Position numbers and translations under genes: made by a program. A DNA stretch of 64,000 nt from Actinomyces sp. Marseille-P3109 (GTDB lineage Bacteria; Actinomycetota; Actinomycetes; Actinomycetales; Actinomycetaceae), in NCBI RefSeq assembly GCF_900323545.1, contig NZ_OOHN01000008.1, positions 639,941 to 703,940 of the forward strand, read 5' to 3'. A model generated the notes under the pieces. It was given only the letters and a program-made list of their open reading frames with translations, ran no database searches and was not told the DNA's origin. Below, in pieces: positions 1 to 8,731 of the stretch (its first letter is position 1; each line of letters begins with the position of its first letter).

Positions 1-1
1 C

Positions 2-790
2 ACCGCCGTGCGCGCTCACGGACTGACCGAGCTGCGCAACGCCGCCGTCGAGCCGGAGATCATGGACCTCGTCGACGTCCTGCAGAAGATGGGCGCCATC
101 ATCTCGGTGGACACCGACCGCACCATCCATGTCGAGGGCGTCGACGAGCTGTGCGGCTACACCCACTCGGCCCTGCCCGACCGCATCGAAGCCGCCTCAT
201 GGGCCTCGGCCGCCCTGGCCACTCGCGGCGACGTGTTCGTGCGTGGCGCCCACCAGAGCCACATGACCACCTTCCTCAACACCTTCCGCAAGGTGGGGGG
301 CGCCTTCGACGTCACTGACGAGGGCATCCGCTTCTACCACCTCGGCGGGGACCTGAACTCGATCGTGGTGGAGACCAACGTCCACCCCGGCTTCATGACC
401 GACTGGCAGCAGCCCCTCGTCGTGGCGCTCACACAGGCCCAGGGCCTGTCCATCGTCCACGAGACCGTCTACGAGAACCGCTTCGGATTCACCGGCGCGC
501 TGCGCAAGATGGGCGCCACCATCCAGGTCTACCGCGAGTGCCTGGGCGGGACCGAGTGCCGCTTCGGGCAGCGCAACTTCTACCACTCCGCGGTCGTCTC
601 CGGACCCACGCCCCTGACCGGGGCCGACATCGTCGTGCCCGACCTGCGCGGCGGCTTCTCCCACCTCATCGCGGCCCTGACCGCCGAGGGCACCAGCCGG
701 GTCGAGGGCGTCAACCTCATCGATCGCGGCTACGAGCACTTCATGTCCAAGCTGGAGTCCCTCAACGCCGCCGTCACCCGCCTGGCCTGA
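2..790 (+). CDS. murA: UDP-N-acetylglucosamine 1-carboxyvinyltransferase, C-terminal part
   Basis: This is the C-terminal 262 or so residues of MurA, the cytoplasmic enzyme that transfers enolpyruvate from PEP to UDP-GlcNAc in the first committed step of peptidoglycan synthesis. The frame is open to the left edge, so the start and the catalytic cysteine loop lie outside the window. Visible EPSP-synthase-fold signatures are PDRIEA, HPGFMTDWQ (carrying the substrate-binding Asp), ENRF, DLRGG and IDRGY. The forms HPGFMTDWQQP and DLRGGFSHLIAAL differ from the commoner PGFPTDMQ and DLRAGAALV, so this is a divergent subgroup. It is followed by about 110 nt and then the plsC promoter. Confidence 0.93.
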   Translation, partial: TAVRAHGLTELRNAAVEPEIMDLVDVLQKMGAIISVDTDRTIHVEGVDELCGYTHSALPDRIEAASWASAALATRGDVFVRGAHQSHMTTFLNTFRKVGGAFDVTDEGIRFYHLGGDLNSIVVETNVHPGFMTDWQQPLVVALTQAQGLSIVHETVYENRFGFTGALRKMGATIQVYRECLGGTECRFGQRNFYHSAVVSGPTPLTGADIVVPDLRGGFSHLIAALTAEGTSRVEGVNLIDRGYEHFMSKLESLNAAVTRLA

Positions 791-889
791 TCGAGATCCC
801 GACCCGGTCGGCCGCGTGTGGGCGATGTCGGGGTGCGCGAGTGGGACTCGGGTACGGCCCGGAGAACCTCGCCCAGCTATGAGAGCGGA

Positions 890-895
890 TAGAGT
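890..895 (+). promoter_or_regulatory. -10 box of plsC-gpsA, leaderless type
   Basis: TAGAGT lies 6 nt upstream of the GTG at 902, so transcription would begin at or next to the start codon. No recognisable Shine-Dalgarno precedes the GTG. No good -35 hexamer is visible. This is inferred from spacing only. Confidence 0.5.
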
Positions 896-901
896 TCACC
901 C

Positions 902-1738
902 GTGCCTGCAACACGCCCTATGACTCCGTTCTACCGCTTCGCCGCGCGCGGGGCGATCATCCCGTTCCTCAAGATGGTTTCCCGGCAGAAGGTGACCGGC
1001 CTGGAGAACATCCCCCGTCAGGGCGGCTTCATCGCTGTGGCCAACCACCTGACCGACCTTGACTCGCTCACGGCCATGCGCGCGCTGGTGGACGCCGATG
1101 TCCCCGTCTACTCCCTGGCCAAGTCCACCCTGTTCAAGGTGCCAGTCCTCGGCTCCATCCTGCGTGCCGGCGGCCAGATCCCGGTGCAGCGGGGTACCCA
1201 GAACGCGGCCACGGCTCTCAAGGCCGCCAGTGACGTCCTGGCCGACGGCGGGGCCATCATGATCTTCCCCGAGGGCACGCTCTCCCGTGACCCCCTCAAG
1301 TGGCCGATGGTTGCCAAGACCGGAGCGGCCCGGCTGGCCATGACCAGCGGGGCGCCTGTTCTGCCCATGGGGCAGTGGGGAGCCCACGAGATCCTGGACA
1401 CCTACGGTCGCTCCTTCCGGCCCTTCCCGCGCAAGGATGTGCGCGTCACCATCGGCGAGCTCATGGACCTGTCCCGCTTCGGGCAGGACATCCAGGACCG
1501 CGAGACCGTGCGTGCCTGCACCGGGGAGATCATGCGGGCCATCACCGCCCTGGTGGAGGGGCTCAGGGGAGAGAAGGCCCCCCGTCCCTTCGACATGCAC
1601 TACGACGGTGATCCGGGCAAGGGCAGGATCGGTGTGCGACGTCCCGATCCGCTGCCCGAGGTCGACGGTCGGGCGGCCGGCCCTGAGGCGCCTGGGGGGA
1701 CCGAGCAGCCCGAAGTGGCGGGGGAGAACGAGCAGTGA
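902..1738 (+). CDS. plsC: 1-acyl-sn-glycerol-3-phosphate acyltransferase (PlsC family)
   Basis: Acyltransferase of the LPLAT superfamily that makes phosphatidic acid from lysophosphatidic acid at the cytoplasmic membrane. The HX4D catalytic motif is at residues 49-54 (NHLTDLD) and the glycerophosphate-binding FPEGT motif at about 122-126. The protein is 278 aa, with a disordered charged tail after about residue 225. The GTG start is supported by a TAnnnT box 6 nt upstream and by the family N-terminus. The stop overlaps the gpsA start (GTGA), so the two lipid genes form one operon joining glycerol-3-phosphate supply to phospholipid acylation. Confidence 0.88.
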   Translation: MPATRPMTPFYRFAARGAIIPFLKMVSRQKVTGLENIPRQGGFIAVANHLTDLDSLTAMRALVDADVPVYSLAKSTLFKVPVLGSILRAGGQIPVQRGTQNAATALKAASDVLADGGAIMIFPEGTLSRDPLKWPMVAKTGAARLAMTSGAPVLPMGQWGAHEILDTYGRSFRPFPRKDVRVTIGELMDLSRFGQDIQDRETVRACTGEIMRAITALVEGLRGEKAPRPFDMHYDGDPGKGRIGVRRPDPLPEVDGRAAGPEAPGGTEQPEVAGENEQ

Positions 1739-2802
1739 GCGGAACGGACAGCGCGGTGGGCACTGGAGTGAGCATGGAGTCAGTACGGCGCGCGGCCGTC
1801 ATCGGCTCGGGCGCCTGGGGCACCACCTTTGCGAGCCTCCTGGCCCAGGCCGGTACCCCGACGACGGTCTGGGCCAGGCGTCAGGAGATCGCCGATGAGA
1901 TCAACGCCGGCACCAATGAGCGCTACGTTCCCGGTCACCGCCTGCCGTCGGGCGTGACAGCCACCACCGGCCTGGGCGAAGCCGTCGAGGGGGCGGGCGT
2001 CGTCGTGGTGGCCGTCCCCTCCCAGGAGGCCCGGAGGGTCCTGGAGCCCGCCCGCGGCGCTCTGGCCCACGACGCCGTGGCCGTCTCCCTCATGAAGGGG
2101 GTCGAGCTGGGAACCGGGCTGCGGATGAGCGAGGTCCTGGCCGAGGTCCTGGACATCGACCGCTCCCGCGTCGTCGTCGTCTCCGGGCCCAACCTCGCCG
2201 ACGAGATCGCCGCGGGCCAGCCCACCGCCACCGTGGTGGCCGCCGACGACGAGCAGGTCGCTGCCCGGATCGCCGCCATGTGCGCCACCGGCACCTTCCG
2301 CCCTTACACGAATACCGATGTCCTGGGCGTCGAGCTGTGCGGGGCGGTCAAGAATGTCATCGCCCTGGCCGTCGGCGCCGCCTCGGGCCGGGGTCTGGGG
2401 GACAATTCCAAAGCCACGATCATCACCCGGGGACTGGTGGAGATCACCCGCCTGGGCCTGAAGCTCGGCGCCCGCCCCGAGACCTTCTCCGGACTGGCGG
2501 GCATGGGGGACCTGGTGGCCACCTGCTCCTCGCCCCTGAGCCGCAACCAGACCTTCGGCCGCCACCTCGGTGAGGGGATGAGCGTGGCCGAGGCCGCTGC
2601 CGCATCCCGGGGCGTGGCCGAGGGCGCCAAGTCCGCCCGCGCCGTCCTCGAACTGGCCCGGGCCCACGGCGTGGACATGCCGATCACCGCCGGAGTCGTC
2701 ACCGTCGTTGAGGGCGCTGCCAGCGTCGCCCAGGTGACGGATGCGCTGCTGGCCCGCCCCCGCAAGGCCGAGGGCGTGCACGCGGCCCCGTCTCAGACGT
2801 AG
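1735..2802 (+). CDS. gpsA: NAD(P)H-dependent glycerol-3-phosphate dehydrogenase
   Basis: Reduces dihydroxyacetone phosphate to sn-glycerol-3-phosphate for phospholipid synthesis in the cytoplasm. The Rossmann nucleotide-binding motif GSGAWG is at residues 24-29. Conserved lysines are visible at 121 (SLMKG) and 206 (GAVKN), matching the GpsA active site. The reading frame starts with a GTG that overlaps the plsC stop by 4 nt. In-frame starts at 1768 (GTG) and 1774 (ATG) would remove a non-conserved leader of 11-13 residues and are possible alternatives. The length of 355 aa is slightly above the usual 330-340, mainly because of the N-terminal leader and a short tail. Confidence 0.93.
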   Translation: MSGTDSAVGTGVSMESVRRAAVIGSGAWGTTFASLLAQAGTPTTVWARRQEIADEINAGTNERYVPGHRLPSGVTATTGLGEAVEGAGVVVVAVPSQEARRVLEPARGALAHDAVAVSLMKGVELGTGLRMSEVLAEVLDIDRSRVVVVSGPNLADEIAAGQPTATVVAADDEQVAARIAAMCATGTFRPYTNTDVLGVELCGAVKNVIALAVGAASGRGLGDNSKATIITRGLVEITRLGLKLGARPETFSGLAGMGDLVATCSSPLSRNQTFGRHLGEGMSVAEAAAASRGVAEGAKSARAVLELARAHGVDMPITAGVVTVVEGAASVAQVTDALLARPRKAEGVHAAPSQT

Positions 2803-2808
2803 CCGGGG

Positions 2809-2835
2809 CGCTGTCGGGCCGCCCTGCGGACAGCG
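2809..2835. terminator. Inverted repeat at the gpsA / lipoprotein convergent junction
   Basis: CGCTGTC (2809-2815) and GACAGCG (2829-2835) form a perfect 7-bp stem with a 13-nt loop between the gpsA stop and the end of the convergent lipoprotein gene. There is no T-run, so this is a weak terminator candidate only. Confidence 0.3.
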
Positions 2836-2863
2836 GGCGCCCGGTCTGACGCCGGGCCGGCGC

Positions 2864-3526
2864 TCAGTCGTGGGCGATGTCGACGACCAGGCGCGTGGGA
2901 CTGGAGAGGCTGAAGACTCGGTAGGTCTGGGAGTCGGTGCCCAGCACCACCTGGAACTCTCCCTCGAAGCCGGGGTCGATATAGGCCGAGTCGATGCTCC
3001 GGTCATCGGTGGTGGAGTTGTCGAGCTCGATCTGCCGGTGGCCGCTGACCCTCTGCCCGTCCGGGGGAACGCTGGCCACGCCGCTGCCCCGGATCACCAT
3101 CGTGTGCTCGCCCTCAACCTCGATCGGGTCGCCCTTGCCCATGGTGGAGGCCGGGATGTTCCACTGCGGCTGGCTCCAGCCGGGCGTCCCCTGGCCGTCG
3201 AACTCCACCACGAACCGGCTGTAGCCCTCCTCCGGGTGGTTGCCGACCCTGACATCGGCGACCGTGAGGGTACTGCCCTCGGCTGCCTGCTGTCCCTGGG
3301 AGCCGGTACCCCAGTCCGGAGCGTCCGAGCTGTTCTGGTGCGGGTGGGTGGGCACCGCCGCACCCGTCGCATTCGACGCCGCTCCCTGTGCCCCGGCCCC
3401 GCTGCCGGCAGTGGAGGCCGAGGGCGTGGAGGAGGCGGAGGAGGATGACGTGCTCAGTGAGCAGGCGCCCAGTGTCAAGACTGCACTGAGCATCAGGGTG
3501 AGCGGTGTGACGGAGCGGTGGTGCAT
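2864..3526 (-). CDS. AMIN-like domain lipoprotein
   Basis: Predicted secreted lipoprotein of 220 aa. A signal peptide ends in the lipobox L19-G20-A21-C22 and is followed by a Ser/Ala/Gly-rich linker to about residue 70, typical of surface-anchored actinobacterial lipoproteins. The C-terminal domain (about 85-220) carries the pattern YSRFVVEFDG at its start and LVVDIAHD at its end, which resembles the AMIN-like domain. AMIN domains often bind peptidoglycan or envelope glycans, but the ligand here is unknown. It lies between gpsA and ddl on the opposite strand, so it is a stand-alone unit. The ATG is at 3526. The family assignment rests on motif appearance, not on a search. Confidence 0.7.
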   Translation of the reverse strand: MHHRSVTPLTLMLSAVLTLGACSLSTSSSSASSTPSASTAGSGAGAQGAASNATGAAVPTHPHQNSSDAPDWGTGSQGQQAAEGSTLTVADVRVGNHPEEGYSRFVVEFDGQGTPGWSQPQWNIPASTMGKGDPIEVEGEHTMVIRGSGVASVPPDGQRVSGHRQIELDNSTTDDRSIDSAYIDPGFEGEFQVVLGTDSQTYRVFSLSSPTRLVVDIAHD

Positions 3527-3612
3527 CGTTGCCTCACTTCCACGGGGCGCACGTGGGCGCCCGCTTTGTTCTGATATCTCTGTGTGTTAACAGGATAAGG
3601 GGCCTTGCGCGG

Positions 3613-3618
3613 TAGCGT
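3613..3618 (+). promoter_or_regulatory. -10 box of ddl-thiL, leaderless type
   Basis: TAGCGT lies 7 nt upstream of the ATG at 3626. This supports ATG 3626 over the in-frame TTG at 3605, which lies upstream of the box. Confidence 0.5.
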
Positions 3619-3625
3619 GGGACCT

Positions 3626-4792
3626 ATGACAGACCTCCAGGAAACCGGCCCCTCCGTTCCCAGTCCTGACAACTCCAAAGTGCGTGTCGCCGTCGTCTTC
3701 GGCGGCCGCAGCGGTGAGCACACGATCTCCTGCGCTACCGCCGCCGGGGTCCTGTCGGCCATCGACCGTGATCGCTACGAGGTCCTTCCCGTCGGCATCA
3801 CCCCCGAGGGGCAGTGGGTGCTTGTCGATGACGACCCCGCCGCCCTCGAGCTCAGCGACAGCCGACCGCCGGTGCGGATCACCACGGACGGGCTGGGGCG
3901 GGGGACCCTCACCGCCCCGCTGGGAGGCGGCGACCTCACGGTGGCCGCACCCACGGGCCCCCAGGTGCTCGGCCAGGTCGACGTCGTCCTGCCGCTGCTG
4001 CACGGGCCCTACGGGGAGGACGGAACCATTCAGGGAATGCTGGAGATGATGGGCGTGCCCTACGTCGGCTGCGGGGTACTGGCCAGTGCCGCGGGCATGG
4101 ACAAGCAGGTCACCAAGGTGCTCCTGGGCGCAGCCGGCATCGCCACGGCGCCGTACGTCGTCGTCGGCCCCCACGCCTGGAAGCGGGATCCTGAGGCGAT
4201 CCTGGAGGCCTGCCGGTCCCTGAGCTACCCCCTGTTCGTCAAGCCCGCTCGCGCCGGCTCCTCCCTGGGCATCAGCAAGGTCGAGCGCCCCGAGGACCTG
4301 CCCGGCGCCATTGAGGCGGCCCGTGCCGTCGACCCCAAGGTCCTCGTGGAGACCGGCATCGTCGGACGCGAGGTCGAGGTCGCCGTCCTTGAGGGCCGTG
4401 ACGACGACGCCCCCCGCGTGGCCGAGCCCGGCGAGATCGCCATGGATACCTCCCAGGGCGCCGGTGAGTTCTACGACTTCGAAACCAAGTACCTGGCCCA
4501 CGACGCCGTCGCCATGGTCTGCCCGGCGCGCATCGGCCCCGAGGAGAGGTCCCTCATCATGGACACCGCCGCACGGGCCTTCGAGGCCGTCGGCTGCGAG
4601 GGCCTGGCCCGAGTCGACTTCTTCCTCACCGATTCCGGCGAGGCGGTGGTCAATGAGATCAACACGATGCCCGGCTTCACCCCCTTCTCCATGTACCCCT
4701 ACATGTGGCAGGTCTCCGGCCTGGAGTACACCGACCTGGTCTCCGAGCTCATTGAGCTGGCCCTGTCCCGCCCCACCGATGTCAATCGCTGA
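3626..4792 (+). CDS. ddl: D-alanine--D-alanine ligase
   Basis: ATP-grasp ligase that makes the D-Ala-D-Ala dipeptide for the peptidoglycan stem peptide. The N-terminal domain has VVFGGRSGEHTIS, then LLHGPYGEDGT. The ATP-grasp core shows LFVKPARAGSSLGISKV, and the metal and active-site segment is VNEINTMPGFTPFSMYP near the C-terminus. The chosen ATG gives 388 aa. A TTG 21 nt upstream is in frame but is disfavoured because the probable -10 box lies between the two. The 3' end overlaps thiL by 14 nt in another frame. The ligase family usually gives D-Ala-D-Ala. No feature suggesting D-lactate specificity was assessed. Confidence 0.94.
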   Translation: MTDLQETGPSVPSPDNSKVRVAVVFGGRSGEHTISCATAAGVLSAIDRDRYEVLPVGITPEGQWVLVDDDPAALELSDSRPPVRITTDGLGRGTLTAPLGGGDLTVAAPTGPQVLGQVDVVLPLLHGPYGEDGTIQGMLEMMGVPYVGCGVLASAAGMDKQVTKVLLGAAGIATAPYVVVGPHAWKRDPEAILEACRSLSYPLFVKPARAGSSLGISKVERPEDLPGAIEAARAVDPKVLVETGIVGREVEVAVLEGRDDDAPRVAEPGEIAMDTSQGAGEFYDFETKYLAHDAVAMVCPARIGPEERSLIMDTAARAFEAVGCEGLARVDFFLTDSGEAVVNEINTMPGFTPFSMYPYMWQVSGLEYTDLVSELIELALSRPTDVNR

Positions 4793-5855
4793 GTCTCCCA
4801 GACCCGACCCTGGCGTCCAGAGGGTCGGTGACCTCAGCGAGGAGGAGCTTCTCGCCATCATCACGCCTCTCCTGCCGCGTGCTACGCAGGCGCCGGTCGG
4901 AACCGGGGACGACTGCGCGGTCCTGTCCTTCCCCGATGCGCGCACGGCGGTGAGCACTGACGTCCTGGTTGAGGGGCACCACTTCCGCACCGAGTGGTCC
5001 ACGGGCCGCGACGTCGGCGCAAGGGCCGCAGCCCAGAACCTCGCCGACGCCGCAGCCATGGGAGCCCGACCGGTCGCCCTCGTCGTCGGCCTCGTCATGC
5101 CGCCGACCACGCCGGTGAGCTGGGTGCGGGACCTCGCCCTGGGGCTGGCTCAGGGCTGTGAGTCCTGTGGGGCCGGTGTCGTCGGCGGTGACCTCAGTGC
5201 TGGCGACTCGTTGGTCGTGGCCGTCACGGTCCTGGGTGACCTCGAGGGCAGGACGCCGGTGCTGCGCAGCGGTGCCCGCCCCGGCGACCTCGTCGTCCAC
5301 GCCGGAGACCTGGGGCGCAGCGCGGCCGGACTCGCCCTGCTCAGCGCCGGTGAGCAGGTCATGGCGGAGCAGCATCGGGAGCTGCCGCAGGCCCAGGCCT
5401 GCCTGGCCGCATTCCGCGCCCCCGTGCCCGCGCTGGCGGCCGGCCCCGCCCTGGCCGACGCCGGAGCCACGTCCATGATGGATGTCTCGGACGGCCTGCT
5501 GCGCGACGCCGGACGGATCGCCCGGGCCAGCGGTGTCGTCATCGACCTGAATGATCCGGACGACCTGCCCGAGCTGTCTGTCCTCGAACCGGTCGCTGGA
5601 CTCGTGGTCGGTCACGGACCTGCTGCACGGGCCCTGGCTCGCAACTGGCTGCTCAACGGGGGAGAGGACCATGGGATGCTCGCCACCATCGCGGCCGATG
5701 CCTCAGGAAGTCTCCCGGCGGGTGCCAGGGTGATCGGTCGTGTGCTTGATCCTCATGACCCGCAGGCCCACGCCCTGGGCAACCGGCCGGGTGTCCTCCT
5801 GGCAGGAGAGCCGGCCCAGGAACGGGCCGGGTGGGACCACTTCGCGGGAACCTGA
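4779..5855 (+). CDS. thiL: Thiamine-monophosphate kinase
   Basis: Phosphorylates thiamine monophosphate to the active cofactor thiamine diphosphate. The protein of 358 aa shows the ThiL/PurM-fold order: VGTGDDCAVL (metal and ATP site), STDVLVEGHHF, NLADAAAMGA, VVGGDLSAGD in the first half, then MDVSDGLLRDAGRIA and LNGGEDHGML in the second. The ATG at 4779 lies inside the 3' end of ddl (14-nt overlap), implying translational coupling. No later in-frame start would keep the conserved DLSEEELL segment near residue 20. A strong bidirectional hairpin follows at 5880. Confidence 0.92.
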   Translation: MSIAESPRPDPGVQRVGDLSEEELLAIITPLLPRATQAPVGTGDDCAVLSFPDARTAVSTDVLVEGHHFRTEWSTGRDVGARAAAQNLADAAAMGARPVALVVGLVMPPTTPVSWVRDLALGLAQGCESCGAGVVGGDLSAGDSLVVAVTVLGDLEGRTPVLRSGARPGDLVVHAGDLGRSAAGLALLSAGEQVMAEQHRELPQAQACLAAFRAPVPALAAGPALADAGATSMMDVSDGLLRDAGRIARASGVVIDLNDPDDLPELSVLEPVAGLVVGHGPAARALARNWLLNGGEDHGMLATIAADASGSLPAGARVIGRVLDPHDPQAHALGNRPGVLLAGEPAQERAGWDHFAGT

Positions 5856-5879
5856 GCCTCTGCCTCCCCAGCAGGAACT

Positions 5880-5930
5880 GAGCACGACAAAGGCCGCCGA
5901 CTGCGGGTGCGCAGTGGCGGCCTCGTGCTC
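5880..5930. terminator. Bidirectional terminator between thiL and rpmB
   Basis: A long stem has three perfectly paired segments: GAGCACGA/TCGTGCTC, GGCCGCC/GGCGGCC and ACTGCG/CGCAGT, closed by a GGTG tetraloop, with one 4-nt CAAA bulge. On the minus strand the bulge reads TTTG just after the GC-rich stem. The position, 25 nt after thiL and just past the rpmB stop, suits termination from both sides. Confidence 0.75.
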
Positions 5931-5951
5931 GAAGGACTCGAGGTGGCGCGC

Positions 5952-6143
5952 TCAGATGTTGCGCGTCACCTTGCCGGCCTTGAGGCAGGACGTGCACACG
6001 TTGAGGCGCTTGGGGGCGCCGCCCACGAGAGCACGCACACGCTGGATGTTGGGGTTCCACCGGCGGTTGGTCCGCACGTGGGAGTGCGAGACGTTCTTGC
6101 CGAAGATGGGGCCCTTGCCGCAAACGTCGCACACAGCAGCCAC
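5952..6143 (-). CDS. rpmB: 50S ribosomal protein L28
   Basis: Ribosomal protein L28 of 63 aa. It keeps two CxxC pairs, CDVCGKG near the N-terminus and CTSCLKAG near the C-terminus, so it is the zinc-binding form. The body FGKNVSHSHVRTNRRWNPNIQ is standard for the family; the segment of most use is SHSHVRTNRRW. A GTG start at 6143 is chosen over ATG 6164 because AGGAG (6151-6155 on the plus strand as CTCCT) sits at the right distance upstream and L28 proteins start at AAVCDVCG. It is transcribed alone, toward thiL. Confidence 0.93.
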   Translation of the reverse strand: MAAVCDVCGKGPIFGKNVSHSHVRTNRRWNPNIQRVRALVGGAPKRLNVCTSCLKAGKVTRNI

Positions 6144-6186
6144 GGTCTCACTCCTGATCTTCAATGCTTCAACGCTCAGGCCGATG

Positions 6187-6266
6187 CCTGGCGCCAGGTC
6201 TTACCGCCCAGGCGCAGATCGCTGGGCAACCCGAACACAATAGCGGACCCCATGACCGCCTCCCAA
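6187..6266 (-). promoter_or_regulatory. rpmB promoter and structured leader
   Basis: On the minus strand, -35 TTGGGA (6261-6266) and -10 TATTGT (6237-6242) are 18 bp apart. The leader of about 85 nt holds two hairpins: GCCCAG/CTGGGC (6206-6227) and the 12-bp palindrome CCTGGCGCCAGG (6187-6198). Hairpins in ribosomal-protein leaders often serve feedback control, but that role is only inferred. Confidence 0.5.
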
Positions 6267-6650
6267 GCGGCGGAGGCGTGGGTTCGGGCACACGTCGGGG
6301 TGAGCCGATGAGAGGAAACCTACGATCGTTAGGTTGCAAACGTGCCGGATCTCACCAAGTGGCGAATGCTTGCCCCAACCGGGTGCCGTGTTAAGCGGTC
6401 TGACCAGCGTGTCAGTGGTTCGGGTGCCCAATCGGCTCTGCCGGCGTCCAGAACGGGATATTCCGCGGCACCTTCGCTCCGGTGGGAGGAATGTGGCTGG
6501 GCAGGTACCCTGAAACCATATATCAGCCCACAGGCTCGGCCCAGCCGTGAACCAGGCTCGCTGAACGCCAGCACATATGCAGGTCATGCAGTGAAACAGA
6601 AGGTGTTCGCAGCGTGAGACACATGGTGTGGTGGTCGCAGCCAGGACGCA
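6267..6650. other. Intergenic stretch between rpmB and the DAK2 gene
   Basis: Together with the rpmB leader this makes a 520-nt gap. Short ORFs exist on both strands but none has a recognisable family, good start signal or codon pattern. AT-richer patches near 6500-6530 (TACCCT at 6506, CATATAT at about 6517) could be -10 elements for the downstream gene, but no paired -35 stands out. I see no tRNA, tmRNA or RNase P RNA signature. Confidence 0.4.
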
Positions 6651-6663
6651 GGGGAGGCGAACT

Positions 6664-8619
6664 ATGGCGCAGTCACAAGGACACCGCCCCGCTCCCCCTG
6701 TCCCTGAGGCCCAGGTGCTGCGGGGAGCCGCAGTGCGACGCTGGATCGCACTGGCTGAGATCGTCGCCGATCAGACCCGAGACCTCGTTGACGTCCTCAA
6801 CGTCTTTCCCGTTCCGGACGCCGACACGGGAACCAATGTCCTGCTCACCCTGCGCTCGGCCTCCGACGCTCTCCACCGCCTTGGCCGAGCCGCGGATGCC
6901 GCCCAGGTGGCCCGCGCGGCGGCGGACGGTGCCGTCCGCGGTGCTCGCGGTAACTCGGGACTGCTGGTCTCCCAGGCACTGGCAGCCTTCGCCGACGTCT
7001 GCGCCGACACGCCCGATCCCAACGGCCTGCGGCCGGTCGAGCTCGTCCACGCCTACGAGGCCATGGCCGACACCACCTGGGCCGCGGTCTCCCGCCCGGT
7101 GACGGGAACCCTGCTGTCCGTGGCCAGGGACGCTGCCACGGCCGCTCGGGCCGCTCTGGAGGAGGCGACCGCCAGCTCGCCGGCGACCCTGAGCGCCATC
7201 GCCGCTGCGGCGGCCTTCGGCTCCCAGGAGTCCGTCGTGGAGACCGCCGGTCTGGGGCACGGCCCGGTGGATGCCGGGGGCGCCGCCTTCATGCTGCTGC
7301 TCACCTGCCTGTCGGACACCATCGATGCGATCCAGGACGCCGGCAGCGGGGCGGATGAGGCGCCGGAGCTGCGCCAAGGGCACCGGGACGCTGATGAGCA
7401 CGCTCCCTACACGGCCGTCGCCCGCCAGATGCTCGCCGACCTGGCAGAGGGCGGGGTGCCCCACGGCGTCGGCCCCGATCCCCTGGGCATGTCCACCGGC
7501 GAGTTCGAGGTCATGTACCTGCTGGAGGCGACCGCGGTCCAGGCCGGGCAGCTGCGCCGGGACCTGGAGCACATCGGTGACTCCGTGGGCGTCGTCGGTA
7601 CCCCGGATGCCCTGGGCGTGGGGCTCTACCAGGTCCACGTCCACACCGACACCCCGCGCGCCGTCCTGCCTCGCGTGGGTCGCGCCCGCCAGATCTGCAT
7701 CCACCACCTCCACCCCACCGCCCTGGTGACCTCCACCGACGAGCCTCCCTCCCCATGGGGGCCGATCGGCTCCGACCCCACCGGTCACGTGGTCTCCTTC
7801 GAGCGCCTGGCCGCCCGACGGGCCGAGCGCAAGGCCAAGTCGGTGCGCATGCACCCCTCCCAGGCGTCCGCGCTGCGCCCCGCCCCGGCAGAGGGACAAC
7901 GCCTGACCAAGCGCTCCCGGCAGGCCGGGGTCGGCGTCATCGCCTGCACCCGCGCTCCGGGGCTCATCGAGCAGCTTGCCCGCTCCGACGCCGCGGTCGT
8001 CCTCCATCCCGATCGGGAGGGAATCGCCCGTGCTGCCGCGGACCTAGGCTCCTCGCAGGTCATCGTGCTGCCCTGCGACGCCGCCTGCACCGAGGCGGCC
8101 CACGACGCCGCCCGCTTCCTGGCGGCCCGGTCCGCCGTCTCCACCGTCCGTCCCCCGGTCGGGGCCTCGAGGGGTGCAGGTGGCAGCGCGCGTGAGACCG
8201 CCCAGGCCGGAACGCAGTCGGGCCGGCAATCCTCCCAGGGCATCCAGCTCCTCGTGTGCGACACCGACGACGAGGCCCGGGTCCTGGCGGCCACTGTCGC
8301 GCTGGCGGGCCGGAGCGAGGATGCCGAGCTGGCTGACCTGGCCCGTCGCGCCTGGAGCTCCGCCGCGGGCCTGCGCACCTTCGCCCTCAACGGCGCCCAG
8401 GCCGACGCCGATGCCGTGGCCCGGGCCGTAGCCGCGGCGCTGCGCCCCTCCGACGAGCTCCTCACCGTCATCATCGGCCGCAACGCCGGGCGCGACGTCG
8501 GTGCCCTGGCAGCCAGCGCGGCGGTGGGAGTCCGAGGACAGGTGGTCGGCGAGGACGTCGAGGTCGCCGTCCACGCCGGAGGGCAGGAGCGCCCCGACGT
8601 CCTCATCGCCATCGAGTAG
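6664..8619 (+). CDS. DAK2 domain protein, FakA/YloV-like fatty acid kinase
   Basis: A 651-aa protein with an N-terminal DhaL (DAK2) nucleotide-binding domain followed by a long C-terminal region as in FakA/YloV. The metal-binding loop is NVFPVPDADTGTN (residues about 46-58) with the aspartates of the DxDTGTN motif. GARGNSGLL and GHGPVDAGG further mark the DhaL fold. In Firmicutes FakA phosphorylates FakB-bound fatty acids. The same role here is inferred, and no FakB/DegV gene is in view. The ATG at 6664 has a strong GGGGAGG Shine-Dalgarno at 6651-6657. A longer GTG start at 6628 lies upstream of that SD and is rejected. It sits just before recG, a common actinobacterial order. Confidence 0.85.
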   Translation: MAQSQGHRPAPPVPEAQVLRGAAVRRWIALAEIVADQTRDLVDVLNVFPVPDADTGTNVLLTLRSASDALHRLGRAADAAQVARAAADGAVRGARGNSGLLVSQALAAFADVCADTPDPNGLRPVELVHAYEAMADTTWAAVSRPVTGTLLSVARDAATAARAALEEATASSPATLSAIAAAAAFGSQESVVETAGLGHGPVDAGGAAFMLLLTCLSDTIDAIQDAGSGADEAPELRQGHRDADEHAPYTAVARQMLADLAEGGVPHGVGPDPLGMSTGEFEVMYLLEATAVQAGQLRRDLEHIGDSVGVVGTPDALGVGLYQVHVHTDTPRAVLPRVGRARQICIHHLHPTALVTSTDEPPSPWGPIGSDPTGHVVSFERLAARRAERKAKSVRMHPSQASALRPAPAEGQRLTKRSRQAGVGVIACTRAPGLIEQLARSDAAVVLHPDREGIARAAADLGSSQVIVLPCDAACTEAAHDAARFLAARSAVSTVRPPVGASRGAGGSARETAQAGTQSGRQSSQGIQLLVCDTDDEARVLAATVALAGRSEDAELADLARRAWSSAAGLRTFALNGAQADADAVARAVAAALRPSDELLTVIIGRNAGRDVGALAASAAVGVRGQVVGEDVEVAVHAGGQERPDVLIAIE

Positions 8620-8718
8620 CCGTCGGATGGCCATATCACCACTGAATCGCCACACTGATCGGCTACCGGGCGGTGGTGACCGGACCGGGTTGTGAAGGGA
8701 TCTGCGGCGTCTTCGTCA

Positions 8719-8724
8719 TAGGGT
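8719..8724 (+). promoter_or_regulatory. -10 box of recG, leaderless type
   Basis: TAGGGT lies 7 nt before the GTG at 8732 and overlaps an upstream in-frame GTG at 8723, so 8732 is the better start. Confidence 0.5.
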
Positions 8725-8731
8725 GGGGACC

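Noticed and set aside
4311..4778. Upstream extension of the thiL frame inside ddl
   Set aside because: Ser/Pro/Arg-rich shadow of ddl; the ThiL family begins near ATG 4779.
6255..6300. GTGGGTTCGGGC reminiscent of a tRNA T-arm
   Set aside because: The flanks do not form acceptor, D or anticodon stems, and the TTCGA motif is incomplete.
6201..6617. Several short ORFs in the rpmB-DAK2 gap
   Set aside because: No Shine-Dalgarno, no recognisable family, and overlapping frames on both strands; the region looks regulatory.
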